This document shows, piece by piece, positions 34,228 through 45,822 of a stretch of DNA of 64,000 nt. Numbering within the stretch: the first letter of the stretch is position 1; the number at the start of each line of letters is the position of its first letter. Under the pieces are notes generated by a model. The model worked only from the letters and a program-made list of their open reading frames with translations, ran no database searches and was not told the origin of the DNA. The DNA is from Deinococcus koreensis. GTDB taxonomy: Bacteria > Deinococcota > Deinococci > Deinococcales > Deinococcaceae. Both the position numbers and the translations under genes were made by a program. The stretch lies in NCBI RefSeq assembly GCF_002901445.1, contig NZ_PPPD01000001.1, positions 2,734,501 through 2,798,500 of the forward strand, written 5' to 3'.

Positions 34228-36261
34228 ATGAGGGGAGATGTCGACACCACCTTCCGGACTGGCCGACCACGGCCCGTACACCTGCTGGCGCCGCTGCTGC
34301 TGCTCGGCGCCGCCCAGGCCCAGAGCGGGCCCAGCAGCGGGCCCAGTTACGTTCAGCTGATTCTGGACGCCTCGGGCAGCATGTTCACGCGGCTGGAGGG
34401 CGGCCAGACCCGCATCGCGGCGGCTCAGGCGGTGCTCACCGACTTCATCGGCCGGCTGCCGGACGATCCCGGCCTGAACGTGGGGCTGCGCCTGTACGGC
34501 GCCCGCACCCAGGCGGCCGAGAGCGGCGCCTGTCAGGACAGCGAACTCGTGCTGCCCATGCGGGGGCTGGCCCGCCAGGAGCTGCTGGGCACCGTGAACC
34601 AGACCCGCCCCAGGGGCGCCACCCCGATCGCCTACTCGCTGACCCAGGCCGCCGCCGACTTTCCCACCACCCCCGGGCGCAAGCTGATCGTGCTCGTCAC
34701 CGACGGCCAGGAGTCCTGCCGGGGCGACCTGAAAGCCTCGCTGGACGCCTTCAAGGCGCGCGGCATCGAGGTCGATCTGCGGATCATCGGCATCGACCTC
34801 GATGCGCGGGCCCAGCAGTCCTTCGCGGGCGTGGGCACCTTCGTGAACACCCGCTCGGTGCCCGAACTGGCGGCCGCGCTGGGGCAGGCCGTGGGGCCGG
34901 TCGCGGCCAGCGCCCCGGTGAAACTGCCCGTGACCGTGACCCTCACCTCTGGCGGCGCCGCGCTCGCCAGCGGCCCCACCGTGAGCTTCACGGCGGCCCT
35001 GGGTGGGGCCAGCGAGGCGTTCGGCAACGCGGGCGGCGTCTACAGCGCCCAGGTGCTGCCCGGCGCCTACACCGCGACCGTCCAGACCAGCTCGGCCACT
35101 CAGACATTCGGCGGCCTGACCGTCAGCGTGGGTGCGCCCAACCGCTTCACCTTCGACGTGACCCCCGTTTCAGGGGTGAGCCTGAAGGTGGAACCGGCCC
35201 AGCCCGTCGCGGGCGGGCGCGTGCAGATCAGCTTCAGCGGCGCACCCGCCAGCGGCACGCGGAACTGGATCACGGTGGCCCGCAAGACCGACCCCGACCC
35301 CGCCTACCTGGACTACAAGACCGTGCAGGGCGTCAGCGGCCAGCTCGACCTGACCCTCCCCGACGACGAGAGCGAGTTCGAGGCCCGCTATCACCTCGCC
35401 AATCCCGACGGCAGCACCCGCGTGATCGGCCGCAGCGCGCCGTTCACGCCCAAACGCGCCACGGTCAGCGTGACCGCCCCGACCACCGCCGCCGCCGGGA
35501 GCACCATCCAGGTCGGCTGGACGGGCCCCAACAACCCCGGCGACTACCTGACCATCGTGCCCATAGGGGCCGCGCCCAGCGCCTACACGAATTACTTCTA
35601 TACGCGGGACGCCAACCCCGGCACCCTGACCGTGCCCACCCAGCCCGGCGATTACGAGGTGCGCTACAACAACGACCTCTCGAACCGCGTGCTCGCCAGC
35701 GCCCCCATCGTTCTGAGCGCCAACACCTACGCCCTGCAGGCGCCCGACTCCGCCGTGGCCGGCAGCGTGGTGGAGGTGAGGTGGACAGGCCCTGGCAACC
35801 GCCCAGACTACGTCACTATTGTGAAAACAGGCGCCCCGGTCGGCACCTACCTGAACTACTTCTACACCCGCGACGGCAACCCTGGCAAGCTGAAAACCCC
35901 GGTCGAACCCGGCGACTACGAACTGCGCTACTCCACCGAGGCCGCCAGCCCGAACCCGACCCTGGCGACCCGGCCGATCAAGCTGACGGCCGCCAGCTAC
36001 GGCCTCCAGGCGCCGCGCGAGGGCAAACCCGGCGCCAGTATCCAGATCAGCTGGACAGGCCCGAACAGCCCCGGCGAGTACGTGACCATCGTCAAGAAGG
36101 GCGCGCCGGTCGGCACCTACACGGTCTATTTCTACACCCGTAACGGCAACCCCGGCACGCTGAAGCTGCCCGCTGAACCCGGCGAGTACGAGATCCGCTA
36201 TTCCACCGAAGCGGCGAGCCCGAACCCGACCCTGTTCAGCGTGCCGATCACGGTGAAGTAG
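34228..36261 (+). CDS. secreted VWA-domain protein with four Ig-like repeats
   Basis: A 677-residue exported protein. A signal peptide covers about residues 14-32 (cleavage near AQA). A von Willebrand factor A domain follows (about 40-240) with an intact metal site DASGSM at 47-52 and LIVLVTDGQE. The C-terminal 360 residues are four related modules of about 90 residues, near 317-410, 411-498, 499-588 and 589-677. The last three are clearest, with the recurring pattern SWTGP..PGEYVTIV..GAP..TY..YFYTR.G.PG.L..P..PG.YE.RY. It is probably a cell-surface adhesion or scaffolding protein. The ATG at 34228 has AGGGGG upstream; earlier in-frame starts lack a signal peptide in position. Confidence 0.85.
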   Translation: MRGDVDTTFRTGRPRPVHLLAPLLLLGAAQAQSGPSSGPSYVQLILDASGSMFTRLEGGQTRIAAAQAVLTDFIGRLPDDPGLNVGLRLYGARTQAAESGACQDSELVLPMRGLARQELLGTVNQTRPRGATPIAYSLTQAAADFPTTPGRKLIVLVTDGQESCRGDLKASLDAFKARGIEVDLRIIGIDLDARAQQSFAGVGTFVNTRSVPELAAALGQAVGPVAASAPVKLPVTVTLTSGGAALASGPTVSFTAALGGASEAFGNAGGVYSAQVLPGAYTATVQTSSATQTFGGLTVSVGAPNRFTFDVTPVSGVSLKVEPAQPVAGGRVQISFSGAPASGTRNWITVARKTDPDPAYLDYKTVQGVSGQLDLTLPDDESEFEARYHLANPDGSTRVIGRSAPFTPKRATVSVTAPTTAAAGSTIQVGWTGPNNPGDYLTIVPIGAAPSAYTNYFYTRDANPGTLTVPTQPGDYEVRYNNDLSNRVLASAPIVLSANTYALQAPDSAVAGSVVEVRWTGPGNRPDYVTIVKTGAPVGTYLNYFYTRDGNPGKLKTPVEPGDYELRYSTEAASPNPTLATRPIKLTAASYGLQAPREGKPGASIQISWTGPNSPGEYVTIVKKGAPVGTYTVYFYTRNGNPGTLKLPAEPGEYEIRYSTEAASPNPTLFSVPITVK

Positions 36262-36267
36262 AGGAGG

Positions 36268-36620
36268 TTACCCTGCTGGGCAGCCTCGGTTCAGGGCTGC
36301 CCGATACGTGTCTACATCCTGATCTTCACAGGAGAGTGGGTGAACCTGCACCAGCCGCCGCCAGGTGTCCACGGGTTGATCGTCCAGCATGACCTGGGGT
36401 TTTGGCAGGAATGCCGTGAACACGTCCTCCAGGCCCACCTCGCGCGCACTCTCCCGCGCATAGGCGGCGCCGCCGGAACTCCAGCAGTACAATTCCGCCC
36501 CCTGCTCAGCAAGGGCACGCACATGTCGGATAGCGACTGGAATGGGAATCCGCGCCCGGCCTGCGTTGCGAACAAGCGTCTCGTCCACATCGACGTAGAT
36601 CACGAGTGTTGTCCCCGCCA

Positions 36621-36621
<1 letters not shown>
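36268..36621 (-). CDS. small HAD-superfamily hydrolase-like protein
   Basis: A 117-residue minimal HAD protein. Motif I is DVDET with D11 and D13, motif II is the serine in CWSSGG, the lysine is in LPKPQ and motif IV is MLDDQ. There is no cap domain. The ATG overlaps the recG stop in TGATG, so it is translated after recG. Other small HAD proteins of this type act on nucleotides or phosphoproteins; the substrate here is unknown. The gene ends only 6 bases from the convergent VWA gene. Confidence 0.8.
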
Positions 36622-38966
<2,345 letters not shown>

Positions 38967-38980
38967 CGCCCGTCAGGCTA
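38967..38980 (-). promoter_or_regulatory. near-leaderless promoter of recG
   Basis: TAGCCT at 38980-38975, 8 bases, then the ATG at 38966. Confidence 0.5.
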
Positions 38981-39108
38981 GCAGAGGCCCCCGCCGGGCG
39001 TCCGTAACCCCCTGCCCGGAGTGGGCGCCTGTGGCCTGCGGGCTTGATAAACCCGGCCTCATCCCGTGGTCGCCGGCCCGTCCGGATAATGCTGCAGAGG
39101 TCACCATC

Positions 39109-40188
39109 GTGAAATGGTTGAACATCCTGCTCGTCTTTCTGCCCGTCGCCGTCTTTCTGGAGGTCACGGGTGGCAACCCCACGCTGATCTTCATCAGCGC
39201 CTGTCTGGCGATCCTGCCGCTGGCCGGGATCATGGGGAGCGCCACCGAACAGCTCGCGGTGCGCGCCGGCAGCACGGTGGGCGGCCTGCTGAACGCGACT
39301 TTCGGCAACGCGACCGAACTGATCATCGCGTTCTTCGCGCTGCAGGCGGGCAAGCTGGAGGTCGTGAAGGCCAGCATCATCGGCTCGATCCTGGGGAACC
39401 TGCTGCTGGTGATGGGCCTGGCGGTGTTCCTGGGCGGGCTCAAGTACAAGGAGCAGAAGTTCAACCTGAAGTCGGCCAGCACCATCGCCAGCCTGCTCAC
39501 CATCAGCCTGATCGCGCTGAGCATCCCGACCATCTTCGACTACGCCGCCCGCGCGGTGGCCCCCGAACGGGTCGCGCAGCTCGACGTGAACCTCAGCGAC
39601 GCCACGGCGGTCGTGCTGATCATCATGTACATCGCGTACATCTTCTTCACCCTGCGAACCCACAAGGACATCCTGAGCACCTCCGACGACGAGGGCGCCC
39701 GCGACGAGCACGACGGCCCGCTGTGGAGCGTGCCGCTGGCCGTGGGGGTGCTGGCCGGCGCCACCATCGGCGTGGCGTTCATGTCGGAGTTCCTGGTCGG
39801 CACGCTGGAGGCCGCCACCGCGACCCTTGGCCTGACCGAGTTCTTCGTCGGCCTGATCCTCATTCCGATCATCGGCAACGCCGCCGAGCACGCAGCCGCC
39901 GTGATGTTCGCGCTGAAGAACAAGATGGATCTGTCCATGACGATCTCGCTGGGCTCGACGGTGCAGGTCGCGCTGCTGGTGGCGCCGCTGCTCGTGCTGG
40001 CGGGGCTGATCGTGGGCAAACCCATGAATCTGGTGGTCACGCCGCTGGAACTGATCTCCATCGGTGCCGCCGTGCTGATCGGCAACTCGGTGGTGCGGGA
40101 CGGCGAGACGAACTGGCTGGAGGGGATCCTGCTGCTGGGCGTGTATGTGATCCTGGCGTTCGCGGTGTTCTTCTACCCGGTGGCGTGA
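39109..40188 (+). CDS. Ca2+/H+ antiporter (CaX family)
   Basis: A 359-residue membrane exchanger with about eleven hydrophobic segments in two inverted halves. The two ion-site motifs are GNATE at residues 66-70 (in FGNATELIIAFFAL) and GNAAEH at 256-261. An acidic loop (about 185-205, SDDEGARDEHDG) joins the halves. It expels calcium or another divalent cation in exchange for protons. The GTG at 39109 has AGAGG about 8 bases upstream; GATAAT at 39085-39090 is a possible -10. The in-frame extension upstream to 39031 is not needed. Confidence 0.93.
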   Translation: MKWLNILLVFLPVAVFLEVTGGNPTLIFISACLAILPLAGIMGSATEQLAVRAGSTVGGLLNATFGNATELIIAFFALQAGKLEVVKASIIGSILGNLLLVMGLAVFLGGLKYKEQKFNLKSASTIASLLTISLIALSIPTIFDYAARAVAPERVAQLDVNLSDATAVVLIIMYIAYIFFTLRTHKDILSTSDDEGARDEHDGPLWSVPLAVGVLAGATIGVAFMSEFLVGTLEAATATLGLTEFFVGLILIPIIGNAAEHAAAVMFALKNKMDLSMTISLGSTVQVALLVAPLLVLAGLIVGKPMNLVVTPLELISIGAAVLIGNSVVRDGETNWLEGILLLGVYVILAFAVFFYPVA

Positions 40189-40621
40189 GGGAGCTGCGAA
40201 CCCCCAGTCCCTCACCCAGACCCGTCAATCCGCTGAGCAGTGGGGCGGGAGAGCGGGCGCCCCGCTGAGGATGAATTTCTGCTGATGAGGCGCATTTGAT
40301 CTGGACGCTGACGTATCCGACCTCGGCGCCGTTCCCCCCCATCTCTGCAGGCTCGTGCGCCGCGCCTGCGGGCGAGGGCGCCTACGTCAATGAGATGAAA
40401 GGCGTCAGAGGCTGCCCCAGAGGTGAGCGCCACTTCCCGACAACCGGTGATCCACAGTCCGGTGATCCACAGTGAGGTGATCGGCGGGATGCCTGGAAGG
40501 GCTGATCACTCTTGCAATGCCAGCACACGCCTCGCCTCCGTGTCGTGTTTCTCGCACGCCACGGGGGTTCAGCGTTGTCAGGAGTGACCCGCCCTCGACT
40601 GTCCTCGACCACTTCTACCCC
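40189..40621. repeat. dispersed intergenic repeat, copy 2
   Basis: This 433-base gap has no convincing gene. Blocks at 40257-40279, 40301-40329 and 40478-40511 match, in the same order, three blocks of the element at 22.7-23.1 kb. The middle of the two elements differs in length. A direct repeat (CCGGTGATCCACAGT twice, about 40445-40473) is also seen. Confidence 0.7.
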
Positions 40622-42028
40622 TCACTCCACCGTCGCTGCCCTCTCGCTCGCCCGGCCGCTCTGGCTGGCGGGGACGATCCGCAGGAGCAGGCTCAGGGCG
40701 AAGGCCACGCCCACCATGCCCAGCGCCAGGATGTACGCCCGGCGCAGCCCCTCGGCCAGGTCGTAGCCCCCGGTCTGGATGGCGCCCGCGCCGATCAGCA
40801 GGGCCATCAGCGCCACGCCCAGGGCGCCGCCCATCTGGCGGGCGAAGAGCACGCCGCTGGTCACGGCGCCCAGCTCCTCGCGCGGGGAGCCCTCCTGCGC
40901 GGCCAGCAGCAGGCTGAGCATGGCAAAGCCCATGCCGGTGCCGACCGCGAAGCCCAGGACGGAGGTCACCCACAACGGCGCGTGCACCGCGAAGATCAAT
41001 GCCGCGAACATGACCACCAGCACCAGAAAGCCGGCCTGGGCGATGCGCGCCAGCGGCACGGTTCTGACCAGCCGGGCGGTGACGATGGCGGTGAGCGTCC
41101 AGCCCACCAGCATGGGGGTCAGGATCACGCCGGCCGCCGTGGCGCCCCCGCCGCTGACGCCCTGGGCATAGAGAGGCAGGTAGGCGATCACGCCGAAGTA
41201 GGCGGCCCCGCCCAGCAGGTTGCCCGCAAAGGCCACACGCGGCAGGCGCTCCCTGAGGGCGCGCATGGGCAGCAGCGGATCGGGGTGGCGGCGCTCGACC
41301 AATACGGCCGCGATCAGGGTCACGGCGCCCAGGCCCACCAGGGCCCACTGCCGCTGCTCCAGGCCCCAGACGACCAGAGCGCTGCCCAGCGTGAACAGCC
41401 CGGCGCCGAACCAGTCGAGCCGCGCCGGGCGGGGGCGGCCGGTCTCGGGCAGCGAGCGCAGGGCGATGGCCAGGGCCGCCACGCCGAAGGGCAGACACGA
41501 ATAGAACGTCCAGCGCCACGACAGCGTTTCGGTGAGCCAGCCGCCCAGCAGCGGCCCCAGCAGCCCCGACACCCCCCACACGCCGGAGATGAAGCTCTGC
41601 ACGCGGCTGCGCTCGGCCAGCGTGTACAGCTCGCCGACCATGGTCAGCGTGAGGGGCAGCAGCGCCCCGGCCCCGATGCCCTGCAGCGCGCGGGCCGCGA
41701 TCAGGCCGCCCATGCCCTGGCTCAGCCCGCACAGGGCGCTGCCCACCAGGAAGATCACCACGCCCCAGAGGTAGAGCCGCCGCCGGCCCACGATGTCCGA
41801 GGCACGTCCCCACAGCGGGCTGGAGACCGTGCTGGTCAGCAGATACACCGCGAACGGCAGGGCGTACAGCCGCTCGCCGCCCAGATCCTGGATCACGCTG
41901 GGCATGGCGGTGGCGACCACGCTGGCCTCCAGCGCCGCCAGAAACACGCCGATCACCAGGCCGGCCGTCGCCAGTCGGCGCACCTCTGGGGAGATGGCGG
42001 GAGGCAAGGCGGGGACGGGCGCGGTCAT
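40622..42028 (-). CDS. MFS drug efflux transporter, DHA2 type
   Basis: A 468-residue carrier with about 14 membrane helices. [16 protein letters not shown] is the loop motif after helix 2, [14 protein letters not shown] is the helix-4 motif and [19 protein letters not shown] is the antiporter motif C region, all typical of the EmrB/QacA branch. The ATG at 42028 (18 codons after the first in-frame start) is chosen since TACGCT lies 6 bases before it. It is divergent from the aldo/keto reductase gene, with the two leaderless promoters about 55 bases apart. Confidence 0.9.
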   Translation of the reverse strand: MTAPVPALPPAISPEVRRLATAGLVIGVFLAALEASVVATAMPSVIQDLGGERLYALPFAVYLLTSTVSSPLWGRASDIVGRRRLYLWGVVIFLVGSALCGLSQGMGGLIAARALQGIGAGALLPLTLTMVGELYTLAERSRVQSFISGVWGVSGLLGPLLGGWLTETLSWRWTFYSCLPFGVAALAIALRSLPETGRPRPARLDWFGAGLFTLGSALVVWGLEQRQWALVGLGAVTLIAAVLVERRHPDPLLPMRALRERLPRVAFAGNLLGGAAYFGVIAYLPLYAQGVSGGGATAAGVILTPMLVGWTLTAIVTARLVRTVPLARIAQAGFLVLVVMFAALIFAVHAPLWVTSVLGFAVGTGMGFAMLSLLLAAQEGSPREELGAVTSGVLFARQMGGALGVALMALLIGAGAIQTGGYDLAEGLRRAYILALGMVGVAFALSLLLRIVPASQSGRASERAATVE

Positions 42029-42040
42029 CCGGGCAGCGTA
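42029..42040 (-). promoter_or_regulatory. leaderless promoter of the DHA2 gene
   Basis: TACGCT at 42040-42035, 6 bases, then the ATG at 42028. Confidence 0.6.
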
Positions 42041-42093
42041 CTCCGGGGCCAGTTCTAAAGAGCGAGACAATGGATTCACCAACTCTGAATCGT

Positions 42094-42106
42094 TACAGTC
42101 TGCCCA
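42094..42106 (+). promoter_or_regulatory. leaderless promoter of the aldo/keto reductase gene
   Basis: TACAGT at 42094-42099, 6 bases, then the ATG at 42106. Confidence 0.6.
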
Positions 42107-43086
42107 TGACCATGCACCAACGGAAGCTCGGCCGCACCGGCCTGAACGTCAGCGAGATCGGCTACGGCGCCTGGGGCATCGGCGGCAAGCAGTGGATCGG
42201 CGCCGACGACGACACGTCGCTGCAGGCCTTGCGCCGCTACCTCGACCTGGGCGGCAACTTCATCGACACGGCCCTCGCCTACGCGGACGGCCACTCGGAG
42301 GAACTGGTCGGGCAGGTTGCGCGTGAGCGGGGCGGCGTGATCGTCGCCACCAAGATTCCCCCGAAAAACGGCCAGTGGCCCGCCGCTCCGGGCGCCAGCG
42401 CCGACGACGCCTTCCCCGGCGACTACGTGATCGAGTGCACCGAGCGCAGCCTGAAGAACCTGGGCATGGAGCGCGTGGACGTGCAGCAGTTCCACGTCTG
42501 GAACGACTCCTGGCTGGGTCAGGGCGACTGGCAGGACGCCGTGCAGAAGCTCAAGAAGGACGGCAAGGTCGGCCACTTCGGCGTGTCCATCAACGACCAC
42601 CAGCCCGAGAACGCCATCAAGGCCATCGAGGCCGGGGTGCTGGAGACCGTGCAGGTCATCTACAACGTCTTCGACCAGACGCCGCAGGATCGCCTGCTGG
42701 ACGCCTGCCAGGCGCACGGCGTCGGCGTGATCGTGCGCGTGGCGCTGGATGAGGGAGCGCTGAGCGGGCACATCACGCCCGAGACGGTCTTCGACAAGGA
42801 CGACTTCCGCAACAGCTACTTCGGCGGCGACCGCAAGGCCGAGCTGCAGCCGAGGTTGCGCGCCATCGAGAGCGACCTGGGCATCGGCACCGACGACCTG
42901 GCCGCGACCAGCCTGCGCTTCGTGCTCTCGCACCCGGCGGTGTCCACCGTGATCGTGGGGATGCGGTCGATCCGCAACGTGGAGCGCAACGCCGCCCTGG
43001 CCGACGGCGCGGGCCTGCCGCCCGAGCAGCTGCAGAAGCTGTACGCCCACCGCTGGGATCGGAACTGGTACACGCCGGCGAAGTGA
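42106..43086 (+). CDS. aldo/keto reductase
   Basis: A 326-residue NADPH-dependent TIM-barrel reductase. The catalytic tetrad is D54, Y59, K83 and H130 ([23 protein letters not shown]). The C-terminal [12 protein letters not shown] matches the nucleotide-binding loop. The sequence is of the soluble AKR branch rather than the potassium-channel beta group; the natural carbonyl substrate is unknown. The in-frame ATG at 42070 is upstream of the promoter box and is rejected. An inverted-repeat element follows the stop. Confidence 0.9.
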   Translation: MTMHQRKLGRTGLNVSEIGYGAWGIGGKQWIGADDDTSLQALRRYLDLGGNFIDTALAYADGHSEELVGQVARERGGVIVATKIPPKNGQWPAAPGASADDAFPGDYVIECTERSLKNLGMERVDVQQFHVWNDSWLGQGDWQDAVQKLKKDGKVGHFGVSINDHQPENAIKAIEAGVLETVQVIYNVFDQTPQDRLLDACQAHGVGVIVRVALDEGALSGHITPETVFDKDDFRNSYFGGDRKAELQPRLRAIESDLGIGTDDLAATSLRFVLSHPAVSTVIVGMRSIRNVERNAALADGAGLPPEQLQKLYAHRWDRNWYTPAK

Positions 43087-43094
43087 GGCCAATC

Positions 43095-43210
43095 GTTGAT
43101 AGATGATGGTTGATGGAAAGGTTCAGAGTCGCGCTGGCTCAGGACTGTGGCAGGCGACGCCTCCGTTCCTCGCCGGATGCTCCGTGACCCATCGACGATC
43201 AACCATCAAC
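43095..43210. repeat. imperfect inverted-repeat element, copy C
   Basis: Arms 43095-43116 and 43189-43210 agree at 18 of 22 positions after reverse complementation. They are built from TGATGGTTGATGG-type units and enclose 72 bases. It lies between the aldo/keto reductase and dGTPase genes. Confidence 0.6.
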
Positions 43211-43241
43211 CATCTCCGCCCACGTCTGCCAGACTGCCCCC

Positions 43242-44372
43242 ATGGTGACCCGCGCCCAACTCGAAGCCCGTGAGGCGGCCACCCTGGCGCCCTACGCCAC
43301 CCTGAGCGGCCAATCGCGGGGCCGCGAGCATCCGGAACCTGAGAGCGCCAGCCGCACCGCCTTCCAGAAAGACCGCGACCGGGTGCTGCACACCACGGCG
43401 TTCCGGCGGCTGGAGGCCAAGACCCAGGTGTTCCTGAACGCTAGCGGCGATCACTACCGCACCCGCCTGACCCATACGCTGGAGGTGCAGCAGGTGGCGC
43501 GTTCGGTGGCGCTGAACCTGGGCCTGAACGAGACGCTGGCCGAGACCATCGCCCTGGCGCACGACCTGGGGCACCCCCCCTTCGGACACGCGGGCGAGCG
43601 CGTGCTCAACGCCCTGATGGCCGAGTATGGCGGCTTCGACCACAACGCCCAGGCCCGCCGTATCGTGACCCGGCTGGAGCACCGCCGCCCCGATCTGCCG
43701 GGGCTGAACCTCACGCTGGACGTGCTCGACGGGCTGAACAAGCACGACCGCGCGGAGCTGCAGCGGCCCAGCCTGGAGGCGCAGGTCGTGGACGCCGCCG
43801 ACGCCCTGGCCTACACCGCCCACGACCTCGACGACGGGCTGCGCAGCGGGCTGATCACCCCCGCCGCCCTGGCCGGGCTGCCGCTGTGGCGGGAGCTGAC
43901 CCGCCGGGCCGGGGTGGACGCCCTGCGCGTCAGCGACCGCGAGCGCCGCCACCTGCACCGCGAACTGCTGGGCTGGCTGATCACCGACTTGACGGCCGCC
44001 AGCGACGCGGCCATCCGGGACAGCGGGGTTCAGACGGCGGCCCAGGCGCAGGCCCGGCCGGAGCCCCTGATCACCTACAGCCCGGATGTCCGGGCGCTCC
44101 TGCGGGAGACCAGCACCTTCCTGCGCGAGCAGCTGTACCGCCACTGGCGCGTGGAGATGCAGGTCGAGCAGGCCACGCGGGTACTCACCACCCTGTTCCA
44201 GGCGCTGGTCGCGCGGCCGTCCATGCTGCCGCCGCAGTACCGCGAGTGGGCGCAGGGCAGCGGGGTCGAGCGGGCCGTGTGCGACTACGTTGCCGGCATG
44301 ACCGACCGCTACGCCCTGGAGATCCACGCCGGCCTGACGCCCCCGGCCGGCAGCGTGCCCTGGCTGCGCTAG
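43242..44372 (+). CDS. dgt: deoxyguanosinetriphosphate triphosphohydrolase-like protein
   Basis: A 376-residue HD-domain dNTPase. The opening R.EHPEPES.SRT.FQ.DRDR..H..AFRRLEAKTQVF is the dNTPase signature, and the HD metal site is formed by H78 (LTHTLEV), H107 and D108 (HDLGHPPFGHAGE) and the later VDAADALAY aspartate. It hydrolyses dNTPs to deoxynucleosides and triphosphate, adjusting the dNTP pool, which matters for replication fidelity and recovery from damage. CAGACT 6 bases before the ATG is a weak leaderless-type box. Confidence 0.92.
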   Translation: MVTRAQLEAREAATLAPYATLSGQSRGREHPEPESASRTAFQKDRDRVLHTTAFRRLEAKTQVFLNASGDHYRTRLTHTLEVQQVARSVALNLGLNETLAETIALAHDLGHPPFGHAGERVLNALMAEYGGFDHNAQARRIVTRLEHRRPDLPGLNLTLDVLDGLNKHDRAELQRPSLEAQVVDAADALAYTAHDLDDGLRSGLITPAALAGLPLWRELTRRAGVDALRVSDRERRHLHRELLGWLITDLTAASDAAIRDSGVQTAAQAQARPEPLITYSPDVRALLRETSTFLREQLYRHWRVEMQVEQATRVLTTLFQALVARPSMLPPQYREWAQGSGVERAVCDYVAGMTDRYALEIHAGLTPPAGSVPWLR

Positions 44373-44395
44373 CCGCCGCGTTCGCGCCCGTGGCG

Positions 44396-44424
44396 TTGAC
44401 ACCCTGGCGCCCCCCTGCTAAATT
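44396..44424 (+). promoter_or_regulatory. promoter of tRNA-Ile
   Basis: TTGACA (44396-44401), 17 bases, TAAATT (44419-44424). This is the best consensus-type promoter in the window; transcription should start about 35 bases before the tRNA. Confidence 0.8.
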
Positions 44425-44464
44425 GACTGCCGCTTGTCCGCGAGGGCCGGCCCTGTGAAGGTGC

Positions 44465-44541
<77 letters not shown>

Positions 44542-44549
44542 CGGAAAGA

Positions 44550-44573
44550 CCCCTGCCTCGGCAGGGGCTTTTG
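44550..44573 (+). terminator. terminator of tRNA-Ile
   Basis: CCCCTGCC (44550-44557) pairs with GGCAGGGG (44560-44567), followed by CTTTTG. Classical Rho-independent form. Confidence 0.85.
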
Positions 44574-44590
44574 CTTGGAGTGAGGTCGAG

Positions 44591-45763
44591 TCAACGAACT
44601 GGAGTCGCGCTCAGCACGCTGTCGGCCACCTTCAGGGCGACCTCCACCGTTTCGCTCACCAGCGCGGGGTCGAGCACCTTGTCGCCGGGCTGGTGGTAAT
44701 TCTTGTCCAGGCCCCGGTGGAAGAACAGCGTGGGAATACCGGCCTGGGCGAAGGGCACGTGGTCGCTGCCGCCGGGCTGACCGGCGCTGGCCTGCACGCC
44801 CGCTATCCCTCTGGCCGCCTCGACCAGCTTGCTGTCGCCGGTCAGCGACAGAGGCGTGACGTCCACGCCGACCATGTCCAGGTTGAACATGGCCTTCAGC
44901 GTGCCCACCAGCGGAGCGTTGTCCTTCACGAAGGCGCGCGAGCCGAGCAGGCCGTCCTCCTCGCCGTCGAAGAGCAGGAAGTAGGCCCTGGCGGCCAGGG
45001 GCGTGTTGGCGGCGCGGCGGGCGATCTCCAGTACCGACAGCGTGCCCGAGAGGTTGTCGTTCGCGCCGGGCGCGCCCTGCACCGAGTCCATATGGGCGCC
45101 GAACAGCAGCTCCGGAGCCGTCACGCCGCTCTTGTACGCGATCACGTTCGAGGCCTTCACCTCGCCCTCGCGCACGCGGACGCTCAGGGTCACGGCGGCG
45201 CCGTCTATGAGGGCCGCGCCCACGGTGGGGGAGACGCCCAGCACGGGCAGGGCCACGCGGTCGCCCAGGGTGCCCCGCAACTCGCCGTCCGCGTTGTTGA
45301 CGATGACCAGCCCCGCCGCCCCCGCCGCCAGGGCGTTCCGGGCCTTCTGGGCGAAGGGGATCTCCCCACGGGCCACCACCGCCACCTTGCCGCGCACGTC
45401 CACCCGGGCAAACTCCTCCGTGGTGCCCACGCCCGGCACCCGCACCACCGGCCCACTGAGGGTGCCGCCGGTCGAGTTCTGCAGGGCGTTGCCGCCCAGC
45501 ACCCGCTCGCCCAGCTTCACGTCCGAACCCAGGTCGTCGAAGCGCGGGTAGCTGAAGTCCTGGCGGCGGGTCTCGTAGCCCAGGGCCCTGAACTGCGCCT
45601 CCAGATAGGCGCGGGCCTGCTCGTTCGCCGGGCTGCCCGCCACGCGCGGGCCGAAGTTCAGGATGGTCTGGGCGTCGTTGTCCAGGGTGGCCGAGGCGCT
45701 GCCGAGCAGCAGAGGTACGGCCAGCACGGTCACGGCCAGGGCGGGCCGGATCAGTTGTCGCAT
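44591..45763 (-). CDS. M28 family aminopeptidase with PA domain, secreted
   Basis: A 390-residue exported zinc peptidase. A signal peptide covers about residues 1-25. A protease-associated insert lies around 100-200 (RGKVAVVARGEIPFAQKARNA). The two-zinc site residues are in GAHMDS, ANDNLSG, DGEEDGLLGS, LDMVGVD and the final YHQPGD. Members of this family cleave N-terminal residues from peptides outside the cytoplasm and feed amino-acid uptake. The ATG at 45763 gives a proper signal peptide; upstream extension of the frame runs into the neighbouring permease gene and is not real. Confidence 0.9.
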   Translation of the reverse strand: MRQLIRPALAVTVLAVPLLLGSASATLDNDAQTILNFGPRVAGSPANEQARAYLEAQFRALGYETRRQDFSYPRFDDLGSDVKLGERVLGGNALQNSTGGTLSGPVVRVPGVGTTEEFARVDVRGKVAVVARGEIPFAQKARNALAAGAAGLVIVNNADGELRGTLGDRVALPVLGVSPTVGAALIDGAAVTLSVRVREGEVKASNVIAYKSGVTAPELLFGAHMDSVQGAPGANDNLSGTLSVLEIARRAANTPLAARAYFLLFDGEEDGLLGSRAFVKDNAPLVGTLKAMFNLDMVGVDVTPLSLTGDSKLVEAARGIAGVQASAGQPGGSDHVPFAQAGIPTLFFHRGLDKNYHQPGDKVLDPALVSETVEVALKVADSVLSATPVR

Positions 45764-45822
45764 GTCAGGAAGTACAGCACGACCTGGGTGCTGTGACCGT
45801 GGTGCTTGTGGCGATCCGGGGA

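Noticed and set aside
34116..36143. 675-codon frame over the VWA gene
   Set aside because: It is the shifted frame of the VWA protein. The product is arginine- and proline-rich with no signal peptide, while the other frame has the VWA metal motif and repeats.
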